Below, piece by piece: positions 1 through 10,100 of a stretch of DNA of 49,091 nt (within the stretch, counting starts at the first letter, position 1; every line of letters starts with the position of its first letter). The translations under genes were made by a program, and so were the position numbers. This stretch comes from Bacilli bacterium. GTDB taxonomy: Bacteria > Bacillota > Bacilli > Paenibacillales > KCTC-25726. The notes below the pieces were generated by a model. That model was not told where the DNA came from, ran no database searches, and worked only from the letters and a program-made list of their open reading frames with translations. The stretch covers positions 1 to 49,091 of the forward strand of contig DASVDB010000094.1 in assembly GCA_036381315.1 (NCBI GenBank), read 5' to 3'.

Positions 1-623
1 CGGAAGCGGAAATTCGCGAACTGCGCGACCATGAAGTGTATTGCAAGGTAATCGAACGACGGCAGGCGGACGGCGAACCGAAGCACCGCGTCTGGATTGC
101 GCAGGGTTTGCCGAAGGCGGACAAAATGGAGACCGTTGTGCAAAAATGCACCGAGCTTGGCGCCGCCCGGTTCATCCCGTTTTCCTCCAGCCGGACGGTT
201 GTCCGATATGATGAAAAGCAGGCGGCAAAGCGCGTGGAACGTTGGCGCAAAATCGCCAAGGAAGCCGCAGAACAAGCGCATCGCGGGAAAATACCCGAGA
301 TCGCTTCGCCGGTAACATGGCCGGAGTTGGTGAAGCTTGCGGCAAAAGCGGATATCGCCTTCCTGCTTTATGAACAGACGCGCCATGCGTCATTCAAAGC
401 GGCTTTGCGCCGCGCCCTCGCCGCGTTTGGCCCGGCGGATCGGGCGTTGGATGTGCTCATCGTGACGGGTCCCGAAGGCGGTATTGCCCCAGAGGAAGCT
501 TTAAGCGCGCAAAACGCGGGCTTCATTCCCGTAGGGCTGGGAAATCGGATCTTGCGCACGGAAACAGCCGCGATGGCGGCGCTTACGTGCTTTTTATATG
601 AAACTGACGAAATGGGAGGATAA
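1..623 (+). CDS. rsmE: 16S rRNA m3U1498 methyltransferase RsmE, 5' truncated by window edge
   Basis: This is the C-terminal part of RsmE, a SPOUT-class enzyme that methylates N3 of U1498 in 16S rRNA using S-adenosylmethionine. The reading frame is open from base 3, so the true start lies before the window; the GTG at 36 is internal. Visible family signatures are a KADKMETVVQKCTELG stretch, the VTGPEGG SAM-binding segment of the knotted SPOUT fold, and LGNRILRTETAA near the C-terminus. The stop is three bases before mtaB, and a GGGAGG site for mtaB overlaps its last codons, so the two are almost certainly co-transcribed. The rsmE-mtaB order matches yqeU-yqeV of Bacillus subtilis. Confidence 0.95.
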   Translation, partial: EAEIRELRDHEVYCKVIERRQADGEPKHRVWIAQGLPKADKMETVVQKCTELGAARFIPFSSSRTVVRYDEKQAAKRVERWRKIAKEAAEQAHRGKIPEIASPVTWPELVKLAAKADIAFLLYEQTRHASFKAALRRALAAFGPADRALDVLIVTGPEGGIAPEEALSAQNAGFIPVGLGNRILRTETAAMAALTCFLYETDEMGG

Positions 624-626
624 ACA

Positions 627-1973
627 ATGCCGAAAATTGCTTTTTATACGTTGGGTTGCAAGGTGAATTTTTACGATTCGGAAGCCATTTGGCAAATGTT
701 TAAACAAGACGGCTGGGAGCGGGTGGACTTTGAAGAAGACGACGCCGACGTGTATTTGATCAACACGTGCACCGTCACCAACACGGGTGACAAAAAGAGC
801 CGGCAAGTCATCCGCCGGGCGATCCGCCGCAATCCCGAAGCGATCATTGCCGTGACCGGCTGCTACGCGCAAACGTCGCCCAAGGAAATCATGGACATTC
901 CCGGGGTTGATCTGGTTGTCGGCACGCAGGACCGCGATAAAATTTTGCCGTACGTTTACAAAATTCAAAAAGAGCGGCAGCCAATCAACGGCGTGCATAA
1001 CATTATGAAGGCGCGGGAGTTTGAGGAGTTGAACGTTCCCGATTTTTCCGACCGCACGCGGGCATATTTGAAAATACAGGACGGTTGCAACAACTTCTGC
1101 ACCTTTTGCATCATCCCCTGGTCGCGGGGACTTTCCCGCAGCCGCGCCGCCGACAGTGTGCTGCATCAGGCCCGGCAGCTGGTTGCGTCCGGTTATAAGG
1201 AAATTGTGCTGACCGGCATTCACACCGGCGGCTATGGCGACGATCTGGAAAATTACAAGCTGCATCATCTGTTGCAGGATTTGAGCAAAATCGAAGGGTT
1301 AAGCCGCATCCGCATCAGCTCGATCGAAGCGAGCCAGGTTTCCGACGAGATGATTGCCGTTTTGCAAGAAACGCCGAAAATGTGCCGCCACTTGCATATC
1401 CCGCTGCAGGCCGGCGACAACGATGTGCTGAGGAGAATGCGAAGAAAATATACGGCCGAGGAATACGCCGAGAAAATCGCCAAAATTAAACAGGCCATGC
1501 CCGGCGTCGCCATCACGACCGATGTAATCGTCGGTTTTCCCGGGGAAACCGACGAAATGTTTATGAACGGTTACCGGTTGATGGAGGAGCTTGCGTTTTC
1601 CCGCTTGCATGTGTTTCCGTATTCGCGGCGCAACGGCACTCCCGCCGCGCGCATGGACGGCCAGGTGGACGAGGAAGAAAAACACCGCCGCGTCCAAATG
1701 CTGATCGGGCTGTCGGAACGGTTGCAGCTCAAATATGCCGAAACCCAGGTCGGACAGGTGCTTGAGGTCATTCCGGAACGTGGATCGATGGCTATCGCAA
1801 ACGGATTGTTGGCCGGCCACGCCGACAACTACCTGCATGTCGCTTTCCACGGAACAAGCGATATGATCGGCAAGATTTGCCGGGTTAAAGTTACGGAAGC
1901 GGGCGTGGAAACCTGCAAAGGCGAATTGGCCCGGGTATTGGAAGACAGGCGGGCATGGGCGGCCAACGAATAA
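627..1973 (+). CDS. mtaB: tRNA (N6-threonylcarbamoyladenosine37-C2) methylthiotransferase MtaB
   Basis: MtaB converts t6A37 to ms2t6A37 in tRNAs reading ANN codons. It is a radical-SAM enzyme with two 4Fe-4S clusters. The 448-residue protein has the three cysteines of the N-terminal UPF0004 domain at about residues 11, 48 and 79, followed by the radical-SAM triad C154, C158 and C161 in the CxxxCxxC pattern. The C-terminal 65 or so residues fit a TRAM RNA-binding domain. The ATG at 627 follows GGGAGG with normal spacing. The length is normal for YqeV-type MtaB rather than MiaB, and the neighbour rsmE supports the assignment. Confidence 0.95.
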   Translation: MPKIAFYTLGCKVNFYDSEAIWQMFKQDGWERVDFEEDDADVYLINTCTVTNTGDKKSRQVIRRAIRRNPEAIIAVTGCYAQTSPKEIMDIPGVDLVVGTQDRDKILPYVYKIQKERQPINGVHNIMKAREFEELNVPDFSDRTRAYLKIQDGCNNFCTFCIIPWSRGLSRSRAADSVLHQARQLVASGYKEIVLTGIHTGGYGDDLENYKLHHLLQDLSKIEGLSRIRISSIEASQVSDEMIAVLQETPKMCRHLHIPLQAGDNDVLRRMRRKYTAEEYAEKIAKIKQAMPGVAITTDVIVGFPGETDEMFMNGYRLMEELAFSRLHVFPYSRRNGTPAARMDGQVDEEEKHRRVQMLIGLSERLQLKYAETQVGQVLEVIPERGSMAIANGLLAGHADNYLHVAFHGTSDMIGKICRVKVTEAGVETCKGELARVLEDRRAWAANE

Positions 1974-2017
1974 CAGCGTCGATTCCGCTTGCAAAAAGTG
2001 AATGGAGTGAACGAAAT

Positions 2018-2437
2018 ATGAACGAACTTTCAGCGGGCGGCGTTGTATATCGGCGGGACAATGGCGATATGCGGATACTGTTGATTCAGGACCGGTTTGG
2101 GAATATGACGCTGCCCAAGGGCAAGCTGGAGCATGGCGAAACGATGGAAGCGGCGGCGCTGCGGGAAATCCGCGAGGAAACGGGAATTGTCGGCAGAATC
2201 GTGGCGCCGCTTGCGACGGTGGCTTATCAATTTGACCACGCGGAACGCGGGCGCGTAGACAAAGAAGTGCATTATTTTCTTGTGGAGGCTGTGCAAGGGG
2301 AAATTCAGCCGCAGCTGGCGGAAATTCGCGCAGTCGCCTGGTTTTCCGTTAAAGAGGCGCAACAACAACAGCTTAAGTTCGGATACCGGAACAACGATGA
2401 AGTGTTGGCCAAAGCGTTGGCCGCGCTGCGCCATTAA
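2018..2437 (+). CDS. Nudix hydrolase
   Basis: This is a 139-residue single-domain Nudix protein that would hydrolyse a nucleoside diphosphate linked to another group. The Nudix box (G-x5-E-x7-R-E-x2-E-E-x-G) is complete at about residues 32 to 54, including the metal-binding REIREE helix. I chose the ATG at 2018 because GGAGTGA lies just upstream and the protein then begins directly with the first beta strand. An in-frame extension back to 1955 would overlap mtaB. The substrate cannot be read from the sequence; Ap4A-type or oxidised nucleotide substrates are possible. The stop overlaps the stop of the convergent yqeW by four bases, with no terminator visible between them. Confidence 0.88.
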   Translation: MNELSAGGVVYRRDNGDMRILLIQDRFGNMTLPKGKLEHGETMEAAALREIREETGIVGRIVAPLATVAYQFDHAERGRVDKEVHYFLVEAVQGEIQPQLAEIRAVAWFSVKEAQQQQLKFGYRNNDEVLAKALAALRH

Positions 2438-3405
2438 CGGTTCCCGTTTTGGATACGGGAGAGCCACGGCATGTAGCAGAAGGGAAGCGCCAATAACGAG
2501 CAGACGATGTTGTAAATCGTCTGGGCGTGGGCCAGCTGGCCGGACGGATTTGCCGCCAGCCATTCGGTTATGTGTCTGAGCTCGCCGATCAGCGGATAGA
2601 ACACAATGGCTCCGCCAATGTTTAACAGCACGTGCGCCCAGGCGACGAGCTGTCCGTATTTGCTGCCGCCGATACTGGCGATGAGAGCGGTCACGCATGT
2701 GCCGATGTTGGCGCCCAGAATGATGGCGACGCCAAGTTCAACCGAAATTGCCTGTACGGACGCAAGCCCCATCGTAATCGCAATGGAAGCGGCGCTGCTT
2801 TGGATGACTGCCGTCAAAGCGGCTCCGGCCAATATACCCCACACCAGACTTTTTTGTGATTGCTCCAGAAACCAGGCGAACAACCCGCGTGTTTGCACGG
2901 CTGGAACGAATGCCTCCATGATCTTCATGCCTATTAAAATGCAGGCAAAACCAGCTAACGCAAGCGACAGATGGCGAATGATCCACACGGACTTTTCGCC
3001 CAACGGCGTGAATTTTTCCGCCGGCAGCCCCCAGGCGATCAGCCATATGGCGGCCGTAACGAGCAGCAAGGGCAGCGCCAGATGGGAGATGTTTAATCCG
3101 ATCAATTCCGTCGTGAGGCAAGTGCCGATATTGGTGCCGAGAATGATGCCCAATGTTTGCGGAAACGTGATGACTCCGGCATTTACCAGACCGATCGTTA
3201 TGACCGTGACGGCGCTGCTGCTTTGCAACGCGGCCGTAATCGCGGTTCCGGTTACCAGCCCGCGCCACGGGTTGCGCGTCAAGTTTTGCAGGACGCGTCG
3301 TAAAAACGGCGCCGCCCATACATGCAGCGCAAGCTCCATCACCTTCAAGCCGAACAGAAACACGGAGAGACCCGCCAGGAGCGGAAGCAATATGTCTCTA
3401 AACAT
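2434..3405 (-). CDS. yqeW: Na/Pi-cotransporter family membrane protein (YqeW-like)
   Basis: This 323-residue integral membrane protein belongs to the Na+/Pi cotransporter family (PF02690), which imports or balances phosphate or a similar anion with sodium. It shows the two inverted halves expected of the family. Each has a QSSSA or QSSAA motif (ALQSSSAVTV near residue 60 and VIQSSAASIA near 210) and a GxNIGTC motif. Most of the rest is hydrophobic helices. B. subtilis yqeW stands directly after yqeV (mtaB), so position and family agree. The ATG at 3405 follows AAAGGGG, and a sigma-A-like promoter is visible upstream on the minus strand. The transported anion is not proven by sequence. Confidence 0.88.
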   Translation of the reverse strand: MFRDILLPLLAGLSVFLFGLKVMELALHVWAAPFLRRVLQNLTRNPWRGLVTGTAITAALQSSSAVTVITIGLVNAGVITFPQTLGIILGTNIGTCLTTELIGLNISHLALPLLLVTAAIWLIAWGLPAEKFTPLGEKSVWIIRHLSLALAGFACILIGMKIMEAFVPAVQTRGLFAWFLEQSQKSLVWGILAGAALTAVIQSSAASIAITMGLASVQAISVELGVAIILGANIGTCVTALIASIGGSKYGQLVAWAHVLLNIGGAIVFYPLIGELRHITEWLAANPSGQLAHAQTIYNIVCSLLALPFCYMPWLSRIQNGNR

Positions 3406-3434
3406 GGACGGGTATCCCCTTTCGTCCGAATTCG

Positions 3435-3463
3435 TGTATACTGAGAGCGGATAACAACATCAA
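3435..3463 (-). promoter_or_regulatory. Candidate sigma-A promoter of yqeW
   Basis: Read on the minus strand, TTGATG (3463 to 3458) is followed after 17 bases by TATACA (3440 to 3435), about 30 bases before the yqeW ATG. The spacing is ideal and both hexamers have four or five consensus bases. It is based only on pattern matching. Confidence 0.5.
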
Positions 3464-3609
3464 GCGCCAATGTTCAGTTACCATATATATGACTGCTTGC
3501 GGACAGGCATGACAAGCTTATCGGCCATATGTTTTCGGCAAAGCCGGCGATAAGCGCGCCGCATATCCGCATGGCATTTCGCATTTCATTCCGATTGCAG
3601 GTGAGGCAT

Positions 3610-6600
3610 ATGCCGATTCAGTTTATCGTCGGGCGTTCGGGCAGCGGCAAAACCGCCGCTTGTTTGGCAGCGATACAAAACAAATTGACGGCGGAGCCGT
3701 TCGGTTCCCCGCTCATCATGCTGGTTCCCGAGCAGGCCACTTTCCAAACGGAGGTGAAGCTTGCGACTACTCCCGGCGTGCAAGGCGTCATTCGCGCGCA
3801 GGTGCTCAGTTTTCGCCGGCTTGCCCATCGGGTGCTGCAGGAGACGGGAGGATTGGCCGGCGTACCGATTAGTGAAACGGGCAAAAAAATGCTGCTGTAT
3901 CGCATCCTCCGGCAAAGCGCCGGACAATTGCGGATTTATCGGAACGCCGAGCGGGCCCCGGGGCTGATCGACCGTTTTTTGGACATGTTTAATGAGCTGA
4001 AGCGTTATCTGGTCTCGGCGGCGGAGCTTCGCGCGCATGCCGGAAAATACAACGGTTTTTTTGCCGAACGGGCGAACATGCTGCCGGACAAGCTGCATGA
4101 CCTCGCGTTGATTTACGAGCAATATGAAGAAGCGCTGGCAGGGCATTACAGCGACGGAGAAGATTTGCTGAACAAGCTGGCGGCAAACGCGAAAGCATCC
4201 GGCATGCTGGCCAACGCGGAAATCTGGATTGACGGTTTTCATGGCTTCACTCCGCAGGAGTACGCCGTTTTGCGCGAATTAATGCAAATTTGCCGGGACA
4301 TCCATCTGACGATTTGCGCGGATCGGGAATATGCGGCGGGTGAGCAGTTGGACGAGCTCAACTTGTTTTATCCCGGCGCGGCGACGATGGTCAAGCTCAA
4401 AGAAATGGCGGCGGAGTTGGGCGTTCGTGTGGAAAAAACGGTTTGCCTAACCGAGCATCCGTCCCCGCGATTTGCCGCTAGGCCCGTGCTGTCCCATCTG
4501 GAGCGGCATTTTTCCCGCATGCGCGCCTACCCGGAAGGAGCAAAAACGCAAGGGCTGCGGCTTTACGCGGCGGTTCACCGGCAGGCGGAAGTGGAGGGCG
4601 CTGCTCGCGAGATGATCCGGCTTGTGCGCGATGAAGGATACCGCTTTCGGGATATGGTTGTCATGATTCGCGATGAGGAGCACTATCGGCATCTGCTCGA
4701 AAATGTGCTGACAGACTACGGGATTCCGTATTTTTTTGATGCGAAAAAACATGCCGCCCACCACCCCGTTGTCGAATTCATCCGTTCAGCGCTGGAAGTT
4801 GTCACGCACAATTGGCGTTATGAGGCGGTTTTTCGTTGCGTGAAAACCGATTTGCTGCTGCCGCTAAACGAGCGGCATGAACCGGCTGAAGGCGACCGGC
4901 TCCGCGCGCTGCGCAATCGAATGGACAGGCTGGAAAATGTCGTGCTCGCTTTTGGCGTAAGCGGCGCCGCAAAATGGACCGATCCCGCGCCGTGGAACGT
5001 GCGAATGTACCGGTCGCTGGAAGACGAAACGCCGGAAGCGGAAAATCCCGCCGCATTGGAGGAGCTCATTCACCGCGACAGATTGCGGATTGCCGAGCCG
5101 CTGCGGCAATTTCAGCAGGCGATGGCGAACGCGGCCCATGTGAAGGAAATGGTGGAAGCGGTTTTTGCGCTGCTCATGACGCTGCAGGTTCCGCGCAAGC
5201 TGGAAGTATGGGCAAACCGCGCGCTGGCGGCGGGTAATCCGGAGGAGGCCAGGACGCATACGGCGGTATGGGGCGCCATTGTCGATACGCTGGACCAGTT
5301 GGTTGAAACCATGGGCGACGACACAATCAGCATCGGCATGTTTGCCAACGTTCTGGAAACCGGGCTGGAAGCGATTCGGCTAAGCCTTGTGCCGCCGTCG
5401 CTTGATCAAGTGCTGATCGGCAACGCCGATCGCACACGTCCCGCGGATGTGCGCTGCTGCTTTTTGTTGGGGGTAAGCGAAGGTGTCTACCCCGCGAAAA
5501 CGGCGGAAGGCGGCGCATTGTCGGAGACGGAACGGGATTGGCTGGCCAGGACCGGAATGAAGCTCGCGCCGGGCAGCACGCGCAAGCTGTTGGACGAACA
5601 ATTTGTCTTTTACACGCTCGTTACATTGCCTTCGGAACAGTTATGGCTCAGTTTTCCGCTTGCCGACGAAGAAGGAAAGGCGCTGTTGCCGGCGCCGTTT
5701 ATGCGCCGGGTGGCCCGCATGTTCCCGACGCTTACGCTTCGGCAACTTGCCGCGGACCCGACGGACGAGCCCGCGGAGCGGCAAACGGATTATATCGTTC
5801 GCCCCGGAAACGCTCTTACCTGTTTGCTGGTTCATCTGCGCCGGTGGAAAGCCGGGGAAGAGATGCCCGCCGTCTGGTGGCAAGTATACAATTGGTTTGC
5901 CGAAAATAAGGCGTGGCGGGAAAAGCTGGCCCGCTTGACGCCGGGGCTTGCGGCCGCCAATGTGGAAAAGCCGCTCAGGCGGGAAACGGCCCTGAAGCTG
6001 TACGGAAGCCCGCTCATCACGACCGTATCGCGGATGGAGCAGTTTGCCGCTTGCCCGTTCGCGCATTTTGCCGCTTACGGTTTGCGCTTGAAGGAGCGGA
6101 AAATATACCGTCTGCAAGCTCCCGACGTAGGCGTGCTCTTTCATGGCGCTCTCCGCAAGATCGGCGTCGATTTGCTGAATATGGGCAAATCGTGGGGCGA
6201 CTTAACCCCGGCGGATTGCCAGGCGTGGGCGGCAAAGGCCGTGGAGGCGCTGGCGCCGAAACTGCAAGGGGAAATTTTGCTCAGCTCGAACCGGTATAAA
6301 TACATAGCGCGAAAATTGCGCGATACGGTCGGCCAAACCGCCGCGGCGCTCAGCGAGCAGGCGCGGCGCGGAGAATTTGTTCCCTATGGCTTTGAGCTCA
6401 AGTTCGGCCCTGCGGCGGACGTGCCCGCTTTATCGATTCCGCTTGCGGGCGGAGCGACGGCGGAGATCGCCGGACAGATCGACAGGATCGATCGGGCGCG
6501 ACTGGGCGAACAGGTGTATTACCGGATTATTGATTACAAATCGGGCAAAGCGACGCTTGATTACACGGAAATTTACCATGGCTTGGCGCTGCAGCTGTTG

Positions 6601-7164
6601 ACCTATCTGGACGCCATTGTCAGCTACGCCGAAAGTTCGGGCGAATACGCGCTTCCGGCGGGCGCATTTTATTTCCATGTGCACAATCCGCTCATTAACG
6701 GACGGATTGTTTCCGCCGAGGCGGCTCAGCGGGAACGTTTCAAACGATTTAAAATGGACGGGTTGGTGCTTGCCGATCGCGATATCATCCGCCTGATGGA
6801 TCGTGATCTGACCGGCCATTCCGCGATCATACCGGTCAACATTTTAAAAAGCGGCGAACTCGGCAAATCATCGAAAACTTTTGCGCCGGAACAGTGGCGG
6901 GCTTTGCGGCGGCATTTGCACGACACATTTCGGCGTATCGGCTCGGAAATAACCGCCGGCAATGTCGATTTGAAAGTGTACGGGACAAAAGCGGAGCACC
7001 GTTGCGCCGGCTGCCCGTTCAAAGCGGTTTGCCAAATCGACCCGCAAACGAACCCCGACGCGTGCCGCCAATTGCGGCGTTTCAGCAAAGACGAGTTTTG
7101 GCGGGCGTTGGCGGAAACGGCGGCGGACTCGGAGTATGGGACGATCGGAAGGTGGACGCCGTGA
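3610..7164 (+). CDS. addB: ATP-dependent helicase/nuclease subunit B (AddB)
   Basis: AddB pairs with AddA to process double-strand DNA ends for RecA loading; in Bacillus it recognises Chi and degrades the 5' strand. The 1184-residue protein has a Walker A GRSGSGKT at residues 8 to 15 and a RecB-like nuclease motif DYKSGKA with D975 and K977. Four cysteines fit the iron-sulfur cluster that pins the nuclease domain: C815, then C1132, C1135 and C1141. This spacing mirrors the B. subtilis protein. The ATG at 3610 follows AGGTGAGG; the upstream in-frame ATG at 3529 has no such site. The stop overlaps the GTG of addA (GTGA), which suggests coupled translation. The AddAB pair is not found at this place in B. 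subtilis. Confidence 0.95.
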   Translation: MPIQFIVGRSGSGKTAACLAAIQNKLTAEPFGSPLIMLVPEQATFQTEVKLATTPGVQGVIRAQVLSFRRLAHRVLQETGGLAGVPISETGKKMLLYRILRQSAGQLRIYRNAERAPGLIDRFLDMFNELKRYLVSAAELRAHAGKYNGFFAERANMLPDKLHDLALIYEQYEEALAGHYSDGEDLLNKLAANAKASGMLANAEIWIDGFHGFTPQEYAVLRELMQICRDIHLTICADREYAAGEQLDELNLFYPGAATMVKLKEMAAELGVRVEKTVCLTEHPSPRFAARPVLSHLERHFSRMRAYPEGAKTQGLRLYAAVHRQAEVEGAAREMIRLVRDEGYRFRDMVVMIRDEEHYRHLLENVLTDYGIPYFFDAKKHAAHHPVVEFIRSALEVVTHNWRYEAVFRCVKTDLLLPLNERHEPAEGDRLRALRNRMDRLENVVLAFGVSGAAKWTDPAPWNVRMYRSLEDETPEAENPAALEELIHRDRLRIAEPLRQFQQAMANAAHVKEMVEAVFALLMTLQVPRKLEVWANRALAAGNPEEARTHTAVWGAIVDTLDQLVETMGDDTISIGMFANVLETGLEAIRLSLVPPSLDQVLIGNADRTRPADVRCCFLLGVSEGVYPAKTAEGGALSETERDWLARTGMKLAPGSTRKLLDEQFVFYTLVTLPSEQLWLSFPLADEEGKALLPAPFMRRVARMFPTLTLRQLAADPTDEPAERQTDYIVRPGNALTCLLVHLRRWKAGEEMPAVWWQVYNWFAENKAWREKLARLTPGLAAANVEKPLRRETALKLYGSPLITTVSRMEQFAACPFAHFAAYGLRLKERKIYRLQAPDVGVLFHGALRKIGVDLLNMGKSWGDLTPADCQAWAAKAVEALAPKLQGEILLSSNRYKYIARKLRDTVGQTAAALSEQARRGEFVPYGFELKFGPAADVPALSIPLAGGATAEIAGQIDRIDRARLGEQVYYRIIDYKSGKATLDYTEIYHGLALQLLTYLDAIVSYAESSGEYALPAGAFYFHVHNPLINGRIVSAEAAQRERFKRFKMDGLVLADRDIIRLMDRDLTGHSAIIPVNILKSGELGKSSKTFAPEQWRALRRHLHDTFRRIGSEITAGNVDLKVYGTKAEHRCAGCPFKAVCQIDPQTNPDACRQLRRFSKDEFWRALAETAADSEYGTIGRWTP

Positions 7165-10100
7165 CTGAACAGCAAAACGGAACGAGTGTAAAAAAATGGA
7201 CAAAAGCGCAAGAAGCGGCGATTACCGCAACCGGCGGCAGCGTGTTGGTCGCGGCGGCGGCCGGCTCGGGCAAAACGGCGGTGCTGGTCGAGCGGATCGT
7301 GCGAAAAATAACGGATGAAAACAGGCCGCTCGATGTCGACAAGCTTCTGATCGCCACCTTTACGAATGCCGCGGCCGCGGAAATGCGGCAGCGGATTCGC
7401 GAGGCGCTGGAGCGCGAACTCATAAAAAATCCGAACTCGGGCCATTTGCGCCGGCAAATCGCTTTGCTGCAGCAAGCGCCGATTACGACGCTGCATTCCT
7501 TTTGCCTGGATGTGGTCAGACGCCATTACGAAAAGCTGGAATTGGATCCCGGCTTCCGCATCGCCAATGAAACGGAGAACGAACTGCTAAAACAGGATGT
7601 GCTGGAACAACTTTTCGAAGAATGCTATGCGGAATGCCCCGAGCAGGATCCGTTTTGGCAAGTGTTGGACTGGTTTGGCAGCGAGCGCTCCGATGAACCG
7701 GTTTTGCAATTGGTGGTGGAGCTGTACGAATTTTCGCGGGGCCATCCGCAGCCGGAAACATGGCTGAAAGAAATGGCGGCGGCTTTTCAAAACGGCGGCG
7801 ATGTGGCCGACTTGTGGCTGAAGACGCTGTTAAAAAGCGCCGAACGGACGCTGGCAAAAACGCTCGGCCTGCTTACGGAAGCGCTGGAATTGGCGGAACG
7901 TCCGGCAGGCCCCGGGAAATACGGGGATAATCTTCGCGACGATATCGCGCGTGTCGGCGCGCTCATGCGACTTGTGCAAGCCGGCGATTGGGACGGGTTT
8001 TCCGCCGGACTGCAAGAGTTCGAATTTTCCAAACTCGCCGCCATCCGCGGCAATGAAGGCGATAAAGCGCTGCAGGAGCGGGCGAAAGAACTGCGTTCGC
8101 AGGCGAAGCAAGAATTGGGCAGCCTTAACGAAGACGTATACGGGCGTTCATTGTCGGAACATCGTCAGGAAATGGCGGCAATGGCGCCGGTTATGGCCAA
8201 ACTCGCGGAATTGGTCATCGCGTTCGCCGAGCGGTTTAAAGCGGCGAAGCGGGAAAAACGGCTGCTCGATTTTTCCGATATGGAGCATTATTGCCTGCAA
8301 ATTTTGGGCGAGCCGGCGGAAACGGGCGACTTGCGCCCGACCGCGGCGGCTCTTGAATACCGCGGCCAGTTTGCCGAAATCATGCTGGACGAGTACCAGG
8401 ATACAAGCATGGTGCAGGATGAAATCATCCGGTTGATTTCGGCCGAACATCCCGGAAATTTGTTTTTGGTCGGCGATGTGAAGCAAAGCATTTACCGCTT
8501 CCGGCAGGCGGAACCAGGCCTTTTTCTCGAAAAATATAAAACCTTTCAGGCTTACGATGGAAATGTGCCGCCCGAATTTGCGAATCATGCCGCTTCGGGT
8601 AGCGGCACGCGGATTGATTTATCCAGCAATTTTCGCAGCACGAAGGCGATCCTGGATGCCGTGAACTGGATTTTCCGGCAAATTATGCGCGAGGACGCGG
8701 CGGAAATCAGTTACGATGACAAGGCGGAGCTAATCCCGGGCAAAGCGGAAGCGGAACAATCTTTTTCTGCCGCCGTAGAGGTCATTTTGGTCGATCAGGC
8801 AAACGCGGATGCGAACAATGAATTAGCGGATGAAGCTAACATTACGGGCAACGAAGACGGCGACGCGGCGGAACTGTCGGCGATGGAATTGGAAGGCCGC
8901 GCGATCGCCGCAAAAATCACCGAACTGATGGGCGCAAATGGCTCCGGCGCACAGGTTTACGATAAACAAAGCGGGTTTTACCGCCCGTTGCGCTTTTCCG
9001 ACATCGTCATTTTATTGCGCAGTCATCGCAGCAAAGCGCATCCGATTATGGAACAATTGCAAGCGGCGGGCATTCCGGCATACGCGGAGCTGAAGACAGG
9101 GTATTTTACCGCTACCGAAGTGGATGTGATGCTGTCTTTGTTGAAAGTGATCGACAATCCGCTGCAGGATATTCCGCTTGCCGGCGTGCTGCGCTCGCCG
9201 CTCGTGGGGCTTAATGCGGAACAGCTGGCGCAAATCCGTTTGGCGGACAAGCGGGCCGCTTTTTATGATGCGGTGACGGCGTTTTTGCAAGCGGATGACG
9301 GCAACGATGCGGAAAACGGCGAAAGCACAAAGTTGCGCGAAACGTTGCGGTCGTTCATGCGGTTGTTGGACGGGTGGCGGGACGCCGCCCGACAGGGCGC
9401 GCTGTCCGAACTGATCTGGGATATTTATGCCAAAACCGGCTATTTTGATTTGGTGGGCGCTTATCCCGGAGGCCGGCAGCGGCAGGCAAACCTGCGCGCG
9501 CTGTACGATCGGGCGAGACAGTATGAGGAAACATCTTCGCGCGGCTTGTTCCGCTTTTTGCGGTTTATCGCGCGGCTGACCGAAAGCGGCGGCGATTTGG
9601 GCACGGCGCGGGCGCTTGGCGAACAGGATAACGTCGTGCGCGTGATGACGATTCACGCCAGCAAAGGGCTTGAGTTTCCCGTCGTGTTTGTGGCGGGATT
9701 GGGCGCCAAGTTCAACATGCTTGACAGTACGCGTCCCTTTTTGCTGCACAAGCAACTGGGATTTGGCCCCAGATTTGTGGATACGGCCAATCGCGCCGTC
9801 TTCCCGTCTTTGCCGCATGCCGCGATCAGGCAAATAAAGCAGGCGGAACTGCTGGCGGAAGAAATGCGCATCCTCTATGTCGCCTTAACCCGCGCCCGCG
9901 AGCGCATGTTTTTGCTTGGCACCGTCAAAGATTTGCCGGCTGCGGCGGAAAAATGGGGCAGACAGGCAAAAGGCGGGGAATGGCCGCTTCCGGTTGATAC
10001 GGTGGCAAGCGCCCGGTCCTGTCTTGATTGGCTTGGGCCCGCGCTGCTGCGGCATCCGCACATGGCGGAATTGCGCCGGCTTGGCAACAGCGCTGACGCG

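Noticed and set aside
2606-3454. Plus-strand 282-codon open frame antisense to yqeW
   Set aside because: The translation has no recognisable domain, while the minus strand encodes both Na/Pi family repeats.
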